DNA of 64,000 nucleotides from Serratia marcescens (GTDB taxonomy: Bacteria; Pseudomonadota; Gammaproteobacteria; Enterobacterales; Enterobacteriaceae): NCBI RefSeq assembly GCF_029846115.1, contig NZ_JARVZZ010000001.1:1240001-1304000 (forward strand), given 5' to 3'. The translations under genes and the position numbers were made by a program. The notes under the pieces were generated by a model. The model was not told the origin of the DNA. It ran no database searches and saw only the letters and a program-made list of their open reading frames with translations. Below are positions 1 to 13,872 of this stretch, one piece after another. Within the stretch, counting starts at the first letter, position 1. The number at the start of each line of letters is the position of its first letter.

Positions 1-387
1 ATGCACAAGATCGTCGACGGGCTGCTGCGTGAAAACGACGGCCGCCGCGTGCCGGTGACGCTGTTCACCAAAGGCGGCGGGCAGTGGCTGGAGGCGATGG
101 CCGCCACCGGCTGCGATGCGCTGGGGCTGGATTGGACCACCGACATCGCCGACGCACGTCGGCGCGTGGGCGACAAAGTGGCGCTGCAGGGCAATATGGA
201 TCCGTCGATGCTTTATGCCTCCCCGGCGCGCATCGCGGAAGAAGTGGAGACCATTCTGGCCGGTTTCGGCCACGGCAACGGCCATGTGTTCAACCTGGGC
301 CACGGCATCCATCAGGATGTGCCGCCGGAGCACGCCGGCGCCTTCGTCGAGGCGGTACACGCGCACTCGGCAAAATACCATCGTTAA
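1..387 (+). CDS. hemE: Uroporphyrinogen decarboxylase, C-terminal part
   Basis: This is the 3' end of hemE; the gene starts before the window, and 128 codons remain before the stop. The enzyme removes the four acetate carboxyl groups of uroporphyrinogen III to give coproporphyrinogen III in cytoplasmic haem synthesis. The visible part carries the typical TIM-barrel end of the family: the stretch around ALGLDWTTD, the segment [13 protein letters not shown], and the late NLGHGI motif followed by the P(P/E)EH region. These match E. coli HemE closely from memory. The next gene, nfi, starts 10 bp after the stop, so the two are probably co-transcribed, as in E. coli. The Met at position 1 is internal, not the real start. 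Confidence 0.97.
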   Translation: MHKIVDGLLRENDGRRVPVTLFTKGGGQWLEAMAATGCDALGLDWTTDIADARRRVGDKVALQGNMDPSMLYASPARIAEEVETILAGFGHGNGHVFNLGHGIHQDVPPEHAGAFVEAVHAHSAKYHR

Positions 388-396
388 GGATCTGAT

Positions 397-1083
397 GTGA
401 CCGATATGGCGGCCCTGCGCGCCGAACAGCTGCGGCGCGCGGCTGAAGTCATTCGCTACGACGATCTGCCGGCCGAACCGCCGGCCTTCATCGCCGGCGC
501 CGACGTGGGCTTCGAGCAAGAAGGGGCGGTGACGCGCGCCGCCATCGCCATCCTGCGCTATCCGTCGCTGGAGCTGGTGGAGTATCAGGTGGCGCGCATC
601 GCCACCGTCATGCCCTATATCCCGGGCTTCCTGTCGTTTCGCGAATACCCGGCGCTGTTGGCCGCCTGGGCGCAGCTGCAGCAGAAACCGGGGCTGATCT
701 TCGTCGATGGGCACGGTATTTCGCATCCGCGGCGTCTCGGCGTCGCCAGCCATTTCGGCCTGCTGGTCGATGTGCCGACCATCGGCGTGGCCAAGAAGCG
801 CCTGTGCGGCAAATTTGCGCCGCTGGACGCCGCCGTCGGCGCGCTGACGCCGTTGGAAGACAAGGGTGAACAGCTGGGCTGGGTGTGGCGCAGCAAGGCG
901 CGTTGCAACCCGCTGTTCATCTCTACCGGCCATCGCGTGAGCGTCGACAGCGCGCTGGCGTGGGTGCAACGCTGCATGGCGGGCTACCGTTTACCGGAGC
1001 CGACCCGCTGGGCCGACGCTATCGCGTCGCGGCGCCCGGCGTTTCAGCGTTGGTTGCAGCAGCATCCGGAGGTGTCGCCATGA
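397..1083 (+). CDS. nfi: Endonuclease V (deoxyinosine 3' endonuclease)
   Basis: A 228-residue DNA repair enzyme that cuts the second phosphodiester bond 3' to deoxyinosine and other deaminated bases. The sequence is almost co-linear with E. coli Nfi (about 223 residues). It carries the metal-binding Asp in GADVGFE (near residue 35), the [11 protein letters not shown] wedge segment, the [14 protein letters not shown] block with the second catalytic Asp, and [11 protein letters not shown]. The start is a GTG at 397, ten bases after hemE; it gives an N-terminus that matches the family ([13 protein letters not shown]). It lies between hemE and yjaG as in E. coli. Confidence 0.95.
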   Translation: MTDMAALRAEQLRRAAEVIRYDDLPAEPPAFIAGADVGFEQEGAVTRAAIAILRYPSLELVEYQVARIATVMPYIPGFLSFREYPALLAAWAQLQQKPGLIFVDGHGISHPRRLGVASHFGLLVDVPTIGVAKKRLCGKFAPLDAAVGALTPLEDKGEQLGWVWRSKARCNPLFISTGHRVSVDSALAWVQRCMAGYRLPEPTRWADAIASRRPAFQRWLQQHPEVSP

Positions 1084-1131
1084 GCGATTTCGGGTACACT
1101 GCGCCGCAGATAACGCGTAAGAGAGTAAAGC

Positions 1132-1722
1132 ATGCTACGTAACCCGATTCATTTACGTCTGGAACGGCACGAGGCTTGGCAACATTTGACCTTTATGGCC
1201 AGTTTGTGCGAGCGTATGTACCCGAATTACCAGATGTTCTGCAAACAGACCGAGTTTGGCGATCCGGCGGTTTATCGCCGCATTCTGGATTTGGTGTGGG
1301 AAACGCTGGTGGTGAAGGACGCCAAGGTCAACTTCGACAGCCAGCTCGAGAAGTTGGAAGAGGCGATTCCGTCGGCGGAAGATTACGATCTTTACGGCGT
1401 TTACCCGGCAATTGATGCCTGTATCGCATTAGGGGAACTGATCCATTCGCGGCTCGGCGGGGAGACGCTGGAGCACGCCATCGCCATCAGCGAAACATCG
1501 ATTCGCACCGTGGCGATGTTGGAAATGACTCAAGCCGGTAAGGAAATGACCGACGAAGAGTTGGGAAGTTTGCCTGCGGTAGAGGAAGAATGGGACATTC
1601 AATGGGAAATTTTCCGCCTGTTGGACGCCTGTGAAGAGCGCGATATAGACCTGATCAAGGGGCTGCGATCCGACCTGCGAGAGGCGGGTGTCAGCAACAT
1701 CGGGATAAATTTAGCGCAATAA
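1132..1722 (+). CDS. yjaG: YjaG family protein (DUF416)
   Basis: A 196-residue cytoplasmic protein of the DUF416 family, conserved between nfi and hupA in enterobacteria. Its function is not established. The sequence is acidic and probably mostly helical, with no signal peptide or membrane segment. It opens with NPIHLRLERHEAWQHLTFMASLCERMYPNY, typical of the family (shown here only as the pattern LRLERxExW). A GAGAGTAA ribosome-binding site precedes the ATG. The gap to nfi is 48 bp, so it may belong to the hemE-nfi transcript. Confidence 0.9.
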   Translation: MLRNPIHLRLERHEAWQHLTFMASLCERMYPNYQMFCKQTEFGDPAVYRRILDLVWETLVVKDAKVNFDSQLEKLEEAIPSAEDYDLYGVYPAIDACIALGELIHSRLGGETLEHAIAISETSIRTVAMLEMTQAGKEMTDEELGSLPAVEEEWDIQWEIFRLLDACEERDIDLIKGLRSDLREAGVSNIGINLAQ

Positions 1723-1911
1723 GGCAACAAAACGTGATTTAACGCCTGATTTGTCATGCCTTAAGGCTTCACATCCGCACCCTGTCTGGTCTACATTTGG
1801 GGGGCGTAAAAAAAGTGGCTATCGGTGCGTGTATGCAGGAGAGTGCTGTCAATCGGCATATCCGTCGCACTCGATGCTTTGCAAACGATAAACACACTGT
1901 AAGGATAACTT

Positions 1912-2184
1912 ATGAACAAGACTCAACTGATTGATGTAATCGCGGACAAGGCTGACCTTTCCAAAGCACAAGCTAAACTGGCTCTGGAATCCACCCTGGC
2001 TGCTATTACTGAGTCTCTGAAAGAAGGTGATGCAGTACAATTGGTTGGCTTCGGTACTTTCAAAGTAAACCATCGTAGCGAGCGCACTGGCCGCAACCCA
2101 CAGACTGGCAAAGAAATCAAAATCGCAGCAGCCAACGTGCCTGCGTTCGTTTCTGGCAAAGCACTGAAAGACGCTGTTAAATAA
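1912..2184 (+). CDS. hupA: DNA-binding protein HU-alpha
   Basis: A 90-residue histone-like protein, one subunit of the HU heterodimer that bends and compacts DNA. It begins [20 protein letters not shown] and contains the signature of the DNA-binding arm, [10 protein letters not shown] with the intercalating proline, then the [18 protein letters not shown] tail. All of this is essentially as in E. coli HupA. A TAAGGA ribosome-binding site precedes the ATG. The 190-bp gap to yjaG should hold its own promoter, but I could not pick -35/-10 boxes with confidence. The codon use is visibly more A/T-ending than in neighbouring genes, as expected for a very highly expressed gene. Confidence 0.98.
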   Translation: MNKTQLIDVIADKADLSKAQAKLALESTLAAITESLKEGDAVQLVGFGTFKVNHRSERTGRNPQTGKEIKIAAANVPAFVSGKALKDAVK

Positions 2185-2214
2185 GACCGCGCCTCGGTGA
2201 AAAGATTAAACAGA

Positions 2215-2238
2215 GGGGCGATGGCGCCCCTTTTGTTT
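2215..2238 (+). terminator. hupA intrinsic terminator
   Basis: GGGGCG (2215-2220) and CGCCCC (2225-2230) form a tight hairpin with loop ATGG, followed by TTTTGTTT. It sits 30 bp after the hupA stop. It overlaps the possible start codons of yjaH, which makes translation from those starts on a hupA read-through transcript questionable. Confidence 0.85.
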
Positions 2239-2892
2239 ACTCGTCGGGTGCTCATGGCCGCCGGCATCGCCCTCGGTCTGAGCGCCTGCAGTTTCCATTC
2301 CGATATTCCGAGCTTTACCGCCAGCGGCTTTGTGGCCGATCAGGGCGTGATACGCCTGTGGCGTAAAGACGATGAGCAACATCGCCCGCAGGTGCTGGTC
2401 AGCGTCTATAGCCCCTACCGGGGGCCGGGTACCATCACCACGCTGTACACCTATCAGGGCGACGTGCTGCGCCAAATCAAACGTAACGACGCCGACGGCG
2501 ATCGGGACTCTATTCAACTGCGCTTTGCCGATGACGGCACGGTGAGCTTTATGCAGCGCCAGCTGGCGACACGCCGCGAACCGCTGACCAGCGATGAAAT
2601 CGCCCTGTACCAATATCAGGCGCGGCGGATCCTCGAAGTGAGCAATGCACTGCGCGCCGGCAAGGTCAAATTGCTGCAGGGGCGTTGGATGCAGGGCGAG
2701 GTGCAAACCTGCGACGGCCAACGCATGAAACCGGGGCTGGACGCCGCCTCCATCGTCTGGATCGAGAAGCGTGCCCGCAGCAGCAGCCGGCCGGTGAGCG
2801 TCGCCTGGCTGGAAGCGCCGGAAGGCAGCGAACTGCTGCTGGTGGCGAACGACGATTTCTGCAGTTGGGAACCGAAAGAAGACCAGCTATAA
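2221..2892 (+). CDS. yjaH: YjaH, DUF1481 lipoprotein
   Basis: A predicted lipoprotein of the DUF1481 family found downstream of hupA in enterobacteria; its role is unknown. After a short basic start (FTRR) and a hydrophobic stretch comes the lipobox LSAC, so the mature protein begins at Cys and would be anchored in a membrane. The start is uncertain. A GTG at 2197 gives 231 residues and the ATG at 2221 gives 223, but both fall in or before the hupA terminator hairpin. A GTG at 2248 or the ATG at 2254 would still leave a short signal sequence. Family assignment rests on context and overall appearance. Confidence 0.8.
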   Translation: MAPLLFTRRVLMAAGIALGLSACSFHSDIPSFTASGFVADQGVIRLWRKDDEQHRPQVLVSVYSPYRGPGTITTLYTYQGDVLRQIKRNDADGDRDSIQLRFADDGTVSFMQRQLATRREPLTSDEIALYQYQARRILEVSNALRAGKVKLLQGRWMQGEVQTCDGQRMKPGLDAASIVWIEKRARSSSRPVSVAWLEAPEGSELLLVANDDFCSWEPKEDQL

Positions 2893-2896
2893 AAAA

Positions 2897-2915
2897 GGCC
2901 CCGCGCTGCGGAGCC
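2897..2915 (-). terminator. Terminator of purD (possibly shared with yjaH)
   Basis: GGCCCCGC (2897-2904) pairs with GCGGAGCC (2908-2915), with one mismatch. On the minus strand it is followed by CTTTTTTA, a good intrinsic terminator for purHD. It lies just after the yjaH stop and could also help end that transcript. Confidence 0.75.
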
Positions 2916-2941
2916 TCTCGTCATGACCTTATACGGTCAAA

Positions 2942-4225
2942 TCACTTGCCGCGCGCAATCGCGCGATAACCGATGTCTTTGCGACAGAAGCTGCCCGGCC
3001 ACTCAATGCCTTCGGCCAGCTGGTAGGCGCGTTGCTGCGCCTGCGCCACGGTGTCGCCCAGCGCGGTTACGCACAGCACGCGGCCGCCGCTGGTGACGAC
3101 GTCATTGCCTTGCAGGCGTGTACCGGCATGGAAGACCTTGCCGTCGGCGCTTTCCTGCTGCGGCAATCCCTGGATCACCTCGCCGTTGCGATAGTCGCCC
3201 GGATAACCGCCGGCCGCCAGCACCACGCCGAGCGCAGGGCGTTCGTCCCAGTCAGAGCTCTTCTCGTTCAGGCGGCCTTCGGCACCCGCCAGGCACAGCT
3301 CCACCAGATCGGAACGCAGGCGCAGCATGATGGGCTGGGTTTCGGGATCGCCAAAACGACAGTTGAACTCGATCACTTTCGGTTGGCCATCGGCGGCGAT
3401 CATCAGGCCGGCGTACAGGAAGCCGACGTAGGTGTTGCCTTCCGCCGCCATGCCGCGCACCGTCGGCCAGATCACCTGGTCCATGGCGCGCCGGTGGATT
3501 TCGTCGGTCACGACCGGCGCCGGGGAGTAGGCTCCCATGCCGCCGGTGTTCGGGCCGGTATCGCCGTCGCCGACGCGTTTGTGGTCCTGGCTGGTGGCCA
3601 TCGGCACCACGTTCTCGCCGTCGACCATCACGATGAAGCTGGCTTCTTCGCCGTCGAGGAATTCTTCCACGACGATGCGATGACCGGCGTCGCCGAAGGC
3701 GTTGCCGGCCAGCATGTCACGCACGGCTTCTTCCGCTTCTTGCAGCGTCATTGCGACGATCACGCCTTTACCGGCCGCCAGGCCATCGGCCTTGATGACG
3801 ATCGGCGCGCCTTTGCGGCGCACATAGGCCAGTGCCGGCTCTACCTCGGTGAAGTTTTCATATTCGGCGGTCGGGATGCGGTGGCGCGCCAGGAAATCCT
3901 TGGTGAAGGCTTTGGAGCCTTCGAGCTGCGCGGCGGCCTGCGACGGGCCGAAGATTTTCAGGCCGGCGGCCTGGAAGGCGTCGACCACGCCGATCACCAG
4001 CGGCGCTTCCGGCCCGACGATGGTCAGACCGATGTCATGGCTCTGGGCGAAAGCGACCAGGGCAGGGATGTCGGTGGCGGCGATCGCCACGTTTTCCAGA
4101 TTGGCTTCCAGCGCGGTGCCGGCATTGCCCGGCGCAACGTAGACTTTGTCCGCCAGCGGAGACTGGGCGGCTTTCCAGGCCAGCGCGTGTTCGCGCCCGC
4201 CGTTGCCGATAATCAAAATGTTCAT
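2942..4225 (-). CDS. purD: Phosphoribosylamine-glycine ligase
   Basis: A 427-residue ATP-grasp enzyme of purine synthesis (GARS). It joins glycine to 5-phosphoribosylamine to give glycinamide ribonucleotide. The ATG at 4225 gives the family N-terminus MNILIIGNGGREHALAW; the open frame extends 14 codons further upstream but without homology. ATP-grasp features include VIKADGLAAGKGV, EEFLDGEEAS and the metal-binding FNCRFGDPETQ near residue 290. It lies 48 bp after purH in the same direction, the classical purHD operon, and should be controlled with purH by PurR. In E. coli the zra genes separate it from yjaH; they are absent here. Confidence 0.98.
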   Translation of the reverse strand: MNILIIGNGGREHALAWKAAQSPLADKVYVAPGNAGTALEANLENVAIAATDIPALVAFAQSHDIGLTIVGPEAPLVIGVVDAFQAAGLKIFGPSQAAAQLEGSKAFTKDFLARHRIPTAEYENFTEVEPALAYVRRKGAPIVIKADGLAAGKGVIVAMTLQEAEEAVRDMLAGNAFGDAGHRIVVEEFLDGEEASFIVMVDGENVVPMATSQDHKRVGDGDTGPNTGGMGAYSPAPVVTDEIHRRAMDQVIWPTVRGMAAEGNTYVGFLYAGLMIAADGQPKVIEFNCRFGDPETQPIMLRLRSDLVELCLAGAEGRLNEKSSDWDERPALGVVLAAGGYPGDYRNGEVIQGLPQQESADGKVFHAGTRLQGNDVVTSGGRVLCVTALGDTVAQAQQRAYQLAEGIEWPGSFCRKDIGYRAIARGK

Positions 4226-4273
4226 CAGGGGCTCCACGAATGGCGTGCGCCGGAGCGCACGCGGCAAAAGGAA

Positions 4274-5863
4274 TTAATGGCGGAAGTGACGCATGTCGGT
4301 GAAGAGCATCGCGATGCCGTGCTCGTTGGCGGCCGCGATCACTTCGTCGTCGCGGATCGAGCCGCCCGGCTGGATCACGCAGGTGATGCCGACCGCCGCC
4401 GCGGCATCGATGCCGTCGCGGAACGGGAAGAAGGCGTCGGAGGCCATGGCGGACCCTTTCACTTCCAGCCCTTCGTCGCCTGCTTTGATGCCGGCGATCT
4501 TGGCGGAATAAACGCGGCTCATCTGGCCGGCACCTATGCCGATGGTCATGTTGTCACGTGCATAAACGATGGCGTTGGATTTCACGAACTTGGCCACTTT
4601 CCAGCAAAACAGCGCGTCGCGCAGTTCCTGCTCGGTCGGCTGGCGCTCGGATACCACACGCAGTTCGGCGGCGGTCACCATGCCCAGATCGCGATCCTGC
4701 ACCAGCAGGCCGCCGTTGACGCGCTTGAAGTCCAGCCCCGCCACGCGTTGCTGCCACTGACCGCAGGCCAGCACGCGCACGTTCTGTTTGGCGGCCAGCA
4801 GGGAGCGTGCTTCCTGGGTGACGTTTGGCGCGATGATCACTTCCACGAATTGGCGGCTGATGATCGCCTGCGCGGTGGCGGCATCCAGCTCGCGGTTAAA
4901 GGCGATGATGCCGCCGAAGGCGGAGGTTGGGTCGGTTTGGTAAGCGCGCTCGTAAGCGGCCAGGATGTCGTCGCCGATCGCCACGCCGCAAGGGTTGGCG
5001 TGTTTGACGATCACGCAGGCCGGCTCGGCGAACTCTTTCACGCATTCCAGCGCGGCGTCGGTATCGGCGATGTTGTTATAAGACAGCGCCTTGCCCTGCA
5101 GCTGCTCGGCGGTCGCGACGGACGCTTCCTTTACCTCTTCTTCTATATAGAAGGCGGCCTGCTGGTGGCTGTTCTCACCGTAGCGCATATCCTGCTTCTT
5201 GATGTAGTTGAGGTTCAGGGTACGCGGGAAGCGGCCGGACGGCTGTTCGGTCTCGCCGTGGTACGCCGGCACCAGCGCGCCGAAGTAGTTGGCGATCATG
5301 CTGTCGTAGGCGGCGGTGTGCTCGAAGGCCTTGATGGCGAGATCGAAGCGGGTGGCATAGCGCAGCGAGCCGTCGTTGTTGTCCATCTCGGTAATGATGG
5401 CGGCGTAGTCGCTGCTCTTCACTACGATGGCGACGTCTTTATGGTTCTTGGCGGCGGAGCGCACCATGGTCGGGCCGCCGATATCGATATTCTCGACCGC
5501 GTCTTCCCGCGAGCAGTCCGCGCGCGCCACGGTTTGGGCGAACGGATACAGATTGACGACCACCATGTCGATAGGCTTGATGTCATGCTGATTCATGACG
5601 GCGTCGTCCTGGCCGCGGCGGCCAAGGATACCGCCGTGAACTTTCGGGTGCAGGGTCTTAACTCGTCCGTCCATCATTTCCGGGAAGCCGGTGTAGTCGG
5701 AAACTTCGGTAACGGGCAGACCGGCGTCTGCCAGCAGGCGAGCGGTGCCGCCGGTGGAGAGCAGTTCAACGCCGCGCTGGGAAAGCGCTTCGGCGAATTC
5801 AACGATACCGGCTTTGTCAGACACGCTGAGCAGGGCCCGGCGGATTGGACGAGGTTGTTGCAT
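4274..5863 (-). CDS. purH: Bifunctional AICAR transformylase / IMP cyclohydrolase
   Basis: A 529-residue enzyme, the same length as E. coli PurH, that carries out the last two steps of IMP synthesis. The ATG at 5863 gives [19 protein letters not shown], the family start; the longer open frame upstream is not conserved. The N-terminal cyclohydrolase (MGS-like) domain shows [11 protein letters not shown] and the [14 protein letters not shown] motif. The C-terminal transformylase has the catalytic KHANPCG block, [12 protein letters not shown] and the final [11 protein letters not shown] and GGSIRDDEV motifs. It is the first gene of purHD, and a PurR operator lies about 160 bp upstream. Confidence 0.98.
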   Translation of the reverse strand: MQQPRPIRRALLSVSDKAGIVEFAEALSQRGVELLSTGGTARLLADAGLPVTEVSDYTGFPEMMDGRVKTLHPKVHGGILGRRGQDDAVMNQHDIKPIDMVVVNLYPFAQTVARADCSREDAVENIDIGGPTMVRSAAKNHKDVAIVVKSSDYAAIITEMDNNDGSLRYATRFDLAIKAFEHTAAYDSMIANYFGALVPAYHGETEQPSGRFPRTLNLNYIKKQDMRYGENSHQQAAFYIEEEVKEASVATAEQLQGKALSYNNIADTDAALECVKEFAEPACVIVKHANPCGVAIGDDILAAYERAYQTDPTSAFGGIIAFNRELDAATAQAIISRQFVEVIIAPNVTQEARSLLAAKQNVRVLACGQWQQRVAGLDFKRVNGGLLVQDRDLGMVTAAELRVVSERQPTEQELRDALFCWKVAKFVKSNAIVYARDNMTIGIGAGQMSRVYSAKIAGIKAGDEGLEVKGSAMASDAFFPFRDGIDAAAAVGITCVIQPGGSIRDDEVIAAANEHGIAMLFTDMRHFRH

Positions 5864-6019
5864 GGTTTTATCCCTTGGCTTTGAGTCGCAATTAAAGAGC
5901 GTTACGTGAATGTCCACCTCGTTCTCTCTATAAGGAAGGGTTTTTGCCTTATAAAGGGAGGGTCAGGCACATATTCAGGTAACGCCCCCATAAAAAGGGG
6001 GATCGTTTCGTCGCGGGGA

Positions 6020-6041
6020 ATTGTAGCGAAAACGTTTGCGT
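6020..6041 (-). promoter_or_regulatory. PurR operator and -10 of purHD
   Basis: On the minus strand ACGCAAACGTTTTCGC (6041-6026) is a one-base variant of the PurR consensus ACGCAAACGTTTTCGT. It is followed directly by TACAAT (6025-6020), a good -10 box, so a bound repressor would block the purHD promoter. I see no convincing -35 at standard spacing. The remaining 5' leader to purH is about 150 bases. Confidence 0.85.
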
Positions 6042-6158
6042 GGCGCTCGTAAATTTTCCGTACAAATCGCATCTGTGGATAACACTGTGTGCAAGTGGGT
6101 ATAAGGCGGGGTTTTGCTGTGGAATGCAGCGAACGATCGTTTTTGCTGAAAATACCTG

Positions 6159-6186
6159 TTGCGGCCTGCGAGGAACTCCCTATAAT
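6159..6186 (+). promoter_or_regulatory. rrn P1 promoter
   Basis: TTGCGG (6159-6164), 16 bp, then TATAAT (6181-6186), followed by the GC-rich GCGCCTCC discriminator typical of rrn P1 promoters, which are subject to stringent control. The sequence from AACTCCC to GCGCC matches E. coli rrn P1 closely. Upstream AT-rich DNA around 6130-6155 could hold UP-element or Fis contacts, which I did not resolve. Confidence 0.85.
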
Positions 6187-6266
6187 GCGCCTCCATCGAC
6201 ACGGAACATGTGAACAACTTCACAGAGTATCCGGGGGTCGCAGAGAAAAAATCCTGAAAATTAGGG

Positions 6267-6294
6267 TTGACTCTGAAAGAGGAAAGCGTAATAT
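6267..6294 (+). promoter_or_regulatory. rrn P2 promoter
   Basis: TTGACT (6267-6272), 16 bp, then TAATAT (6289-6294). The position about 110 bp after P1 and the TTGACTCTG start match enterobacterial rrn P2. Confidence 0.8.
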
Positions 6295-6333
6295 ACGCCA
6301 CCTCGAGTTAGCAAGCGAAAGCACCTAACTCAC

Positions 6334-6346
6334 TGCTCTTTAACAA
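6334..6346 (+). promoter_or_regulatory. boxA antitermination site, 16S leader
   Basis: TGCTCTTTAACAA is the exact boxA core bound by NusB-S10. Just before it, GTTAG...CTAAC around 6307-6329 forms the boxB-like hairpin. A second boxA copy lies in the 16S-23S spacer. Confidence 0.9.
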
Positions 6347-6499
6347 TTTATCAGACAATCTGTGTGGGCACTCCACAAGACGATATCCAGCATCTTCGGA
6401 TGCAAAAAAATATCAAGTCTTGAAGAGTGACTAACTGAAGTAAAATTCATGCAGTAAATCTTTGAGCATCGCTTCTCGAGTGGAAGCAAATCAAGCTTT

Positions 6500-8041
<1,542 letters not shown>

Positions 8042-8115
8042 CCTAAAGATATTGATTCGAGTGGCGTGCTCACACAGATTGTCTGATAGAAAGTAACGAG
8101 CAGAAATACCTTTAT

Positions 8116-8192
<77 letters not shown>

Positions 8193-8230
8193 CTTCTTCG
8201 AAGTGGAAAAGGTACTGCACGTGACTGTAT

Positions 8231-8306
8231 GGGGCTATAGCTCAGCTGGGAGAGCGCCTGCCTTGCACGCAGGAGGTCAGCGGTTCGATCCCGCTTAGCT
8301 CCACCA
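8231..8306 (+). tRNA. tRNA-Ala (TGC)
   Basis: A 76-base tRNA with encoded CCA: GGGGCTA acceptor stem, anticodon TGC within CCTTGCACG, T arm GTTCGATCC. It is the second spacer tRNA, 38 bp after tRNA-Ile. Confidence 0.98.
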
Positions 8307-8365
8307 TATAGTCCGGTATTTCAATACTTCAGAGTATATTGGAAACAGTATGCTGCGAAGTATTT

Positions 8366-8378
8366 TGCTCTTTAACAA
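8366..8378 (+). promoter_or_regulatory. boxA antitermination site, 23S leader
   Basis: TGCTCTTTAACAA is repeated in the spacer about 135 bp before 23S. It is the second NusB/S10 loading site usual in enterobacterial rrn operons. Confidence 0.85.
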
Positions 8379-8513
8379 TCTGGAACAAGCTGAAAATTGA
8401 AACATGACGGCTGAAATTTATCCCTCCGTAGATGTATTGGGATAAAGAGTAACCTGTCATAGAGTCTCTCAAATGTTTGCAGCGCGAACGATGGAAACAT
8501 CTTCGGGTTGTGA

Positions 8514-11421
<2,908 letters not shown>

Positions 11422-11525
11422 ACAACACCGAAGGTGTTTTGGTGAGACCGAGACAATATTCAGCTTGTTTACAGATTGGTTCTGATGGCGACACGAGAGT
11501 GAAGCGGTTGGAATGAAACAGAATT

Positions 11526-11645
11526 TGCCTGGCGGCAATAGCGCGGTGGTCCCACCTGACCCCATGCCGAACTCAGAAGTGAAACGCCGTAGCGCCGATG
11601 GTAGTGTGGGGTCTCCCCATGCGAGAGTAGGACACTGCCAGGCAT
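11526..11645 (+). rRNA. 5S ribosomal RNA
   Basis: 120 bases from TTGCCTGGCGG to CTGCCAGGCAT, whose ends pair. The interior CCCACCTGACCCCATGCCG is the standard enterobacterial 5S. It ends the operon; no distal tRNA follows. Confidence 0.98.
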
Positions 11646-11659
11646 CAAACCAAGCCGAA

Positions 11660-11687
11660 AGCCCTGAACTGACGTTCAGGGCTTTTT
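11660..11687 (+). terminator. rrn terminator T1
   Basis: AGCCCTGAAC and GTTCAGGGCT form a perfect 10-bp stem with loop TGAC, followed by a T run. It lies 15 bp after 5S. Confidence 0.93.
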
Positions 11688-11709
11688 GCTATGCGTAAAA
11701 CGCAAAAAA

Positions 11710-11733
11710 GCGCAGCTACGCTGCGCTGCTTTT
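11710..11733 (+). terminator. rrn terminator T2
   Basis: GCGCAGC TAC GCTGCGC, followed by TGCTTTT, is a second hairpin 23 bp after T1. Tandem terminators are usual after rrn operons. On the minus strand it is preceded by A-rich DNA and could also stop actP read-through. Confidence 0.75.
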
Positions 11734-11763
11734 CCCAGCTTCTCTCCGACAGACAGCCAGAGA

Positions 11764-11783
11764 AAAGGCCCCGAAGGGCCTTT
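11764..11783 (-). terminator. Terminator of acs-yjcH-actP
   Basis: AAAGGCCC CGAA GGGCCTTT. On the minus strand this hairpin ends in CCTTTTCT, 38 bp after the actP stop. Confidence 0.8.
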
Positions 11784-11820
11784 GATTAGGGTGTGTTTGC
11801 TTTTTTCACTTATTATTCGG

Positions 11821-13473
11821 TCAATGCGAGCTGCCCTGAGAGATGCCCAGCCCGGTCTGCGAACGGACAAACTGAGCCCGGAAGCGTTCCCGCTCCTGCT
11901 GCCCGGCCAGCGAACTGTCGGTGATCGAGAATAGCCAGGTACCGACAAAGGCCACGATCATCGAGAACAGCGCCGGGTATTCATACGGGTAAATCGGTTT
12001 TTCATGGCCTAGGATCTGCACCCAGATCGTCGGGCCGAGGATCATCAGAATCACCGCCGTCAACAGGCCCAGCCAGCCGCCAATCATCGCGCCGCGGGTA
12101 GTCAAACGTGACCAGTACATCGACAGAATGATGATAGGGAAGTTACAGCTGGCGGCGATGGAGAACGCCAACCCGACCATAAAGGCGATGTTCTGCTTCT
12201 CGAATAAAATCCCCAGGGCAATGGCGACAATGCCTAGCACCACAACGGTGATCTTGGATACTCTCAGTTCGTCGCGCTCGGTTGCCTTGCCGTTTTTCAT
12301 CACGCTGGCGTACAGGTCATGGGAAACGGCCGAGGCGCCGGCCAGCGTCAGGCCCGCGACGACCGCCAGAATGGTGGCAAAGGCCACTGCCGAGATAAAG
12401 CCGAGGAAGAAGTTGCCGCCAACGGCATTGGCCAGGTGCACCGCCGCCATGTTGGTGCCGCCCAGCAGCGCGCCGGTGGCGTCTTTGAACGCCGGATTAG
12501 CGCTGACCAGCAAGATGGCGCCGAAGCCGATGATAAAGGTCAGAATATAGAAGTAACCGATAAAACCGGTGGCGTAGAACACGCTCTTGCGCGCTTCTTT
12601 GGCGTCGCTCACGGTGAAGAAGCGCATCAGGATATGCGGCAAACCGGCGGTGCCGAACATCAGCGCCAGGCCGAGTGACAGCGCGGAAATCGGATCGGAC
12701 ACCAGGCCGCCGGGGCTCATGATGGCGATGCCTTTCGGGTGCACCTTCACCGCTTCGGCGAACAGGGTATTGAAGTCGAAGTTAACCGACTTCATCACCA
12801 TCAGCGCCATAAAGCTGGCGCCGGCCAGCAGCAGCACCGCCTTGATGATTTGCACCCAGGTGGTGGCCAACATGCCGCCAAACAGCACATACAGCACCAT
12901 CAAAATGCCGACCAGGATCACCGCCACGTGGTAGTTGAGCCCGAACAGCAGCTGGATCAGCTTGCCGGCACCGACCATCTGCGCAATCAGATACAGCGCC
13001 ACCACCACCAACGAGCCGCAGGCCGACAGGGTGCGGATCGGTTTCTGCTGCAGACGGTAAGAGGCGACGTCGGCAAAGGTATAACGGCCGAGGTTGCGCA
13101 GGCGCTCCGCGATCAGGAACAGAATGATCGGCCAGCCGATGAGGAAGCCGATGGAGTAGATCAGGCCGTCATAGCCGGAGGTGTAGACCAGGGCGGAGAT
13201 ACCGAGGAACGAAGCGGCGGACATGAAGTCGCCGGCGATCGCCAGGCCGTTTTGCAGGCCGGTGATGCGCCCGCCCGCGGTGTAGTAGTCCTGGCGGGAA
13301 CGGGTGCGTTTGGAAGCCCAATAGGTAATGTACAGGGTGGCGCCGACAAACAGGATAAACATCACGATCGCCTGGATGTTCAGCGGTTGACGATGCACTT
13401 CGCCGCCGATGGCGTCGGCGCAGGCCAGACCGGGCAGCAACAGCAGCGCGGCGGTGGACAATAAGCGCTTCAT
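11821..13473 (-). CDS. actP: Cation/acetate symporter ActP
   Basis: A 550-residue sodium:solute symporter family permease that takes up acetate and glycolate with a cation across the inner membrane. E. coli ActP has 549 residues and is nearly co-linear. The protein starts with a cleavable hydrophobic segment ending around ACADA, then about 13 membrane helices. Landmarks are [19 protein letters not shown], the SSS-family signature around [17 protein letters not shown], and [16 protein letters not shown]. The start codon overlaps the yjcH stop by 4 bp, so translation is coupled. It is the third gene of the acs operon. Confidence 0.97.
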   Translation of the reverse strand: MKRLLSTAALLLLPGLACADAIGGEVHRQPLNIQAIVMFILFVGATLYITYWASKRTRSRQDYYTAGGRITGLQNGLAIAGDFMSAASFLGISALVYTSGYDGLIYSIGFLIGWPIILFLIAERLRNLGRYTFADVASYRLQQKPIRTLSACGSLVVVALYLIAQMVGAGKLIQLLFGLNYHVAVILVGILMVLYVLFGGMLATTWVQIIKAVLLLAGASFMALMVMKSVNFDFNTLFAEAVKVHPKGIAIMSPGGLVSDPISALSLGLALMFGTAGLPHILMRFFTVSDAKEARKSVFYATGFIGYFYILTFIIGFGAILLVSANPAFKDATGALLGGTNMAAVHLANAVGGNFFLGFISAVAFATILAVVAGLTLAGASAVSHDLYASVMKNGKATERDELRVSKITVVVLGIVAIALGILFEKQNIAFMVGLAFSIAASCNFPIIILSMYWSRLTTRGAMIGGWLGLLTAVILMILGPTIWVQILGHEKPIYPYEYPALFSMIVAFVGTWLFSITDSSLAGQQERERFRAQFVRSQTGLGISQGSSH

Positions 13474-13781
13474 TGTTTCACCTCACGCAGGATTTCTGCG
13501 GTGAGGCGATCGAACTCGCCGTTGGCGCGAAACACGTAGATCCCTGTCAAGACGAAAGAGATCACGATCAGCCCGACACCGACCGGGATCCCGCGGGTGA
13601 TGGTCGATCCGGCGGCGATCGGCGTGCCGAGCCATTGCGGATCGAAGGCGATCAACAGAATAAAGCCGACGTACAGCGCCAGCGTAATCAGTGAAAGCAG
13701 CCAGGCGAACCGGCCGCGTTTTCTCACCAGCTCTTTAAAGCGCGGGTTTTCTTCAATCCCTTGATAAATGGTGTCATTCAT
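13470..13781 (-). CDS. yjcH: YjcH inner membrane protein (DUF485)
   Basis: A 103-residue membrane protein of the DUF485 family with two membrane helices (about residues 27-47 and 63-83) and polar ends. It lies between acs and actP as in E. coli and is thought to go with acetate transport, but its exact role is not settled. The sequence around [16 protein letters not shown] and [19 protein letters not shown] is typical of the family. It overlaps actP by 4 bp. Confidence 0.95.
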   Translation of the reverse strand: MNDTIYQGIEENPRFKELVRKRGRFAWLLSLITLALYVGFILLIAFDPQWLGTPIAAGSTITRGIPVGVGLIVISFVLTGIYVFRANGEFDRLTAEILREVKQ

Positions 13782-13872
13782 CAGAGTGTCTCCAGTCGGT
13801 ATTGAGAGAGTACGCCGCGCCAGGGCCGCTCAACGGCACGTTATCCGAATGAGCGGCCTGAAGCGGCGTAAA

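Noticed and set aside
3032..5884. 950-codon plus-strand frame opposite purD-purH
   Set aside because: It is the exact shadow of two highly conserved minus-strand genes in GC-rich DNA; its translation is rich in His, Arg and Gly and has no domain.
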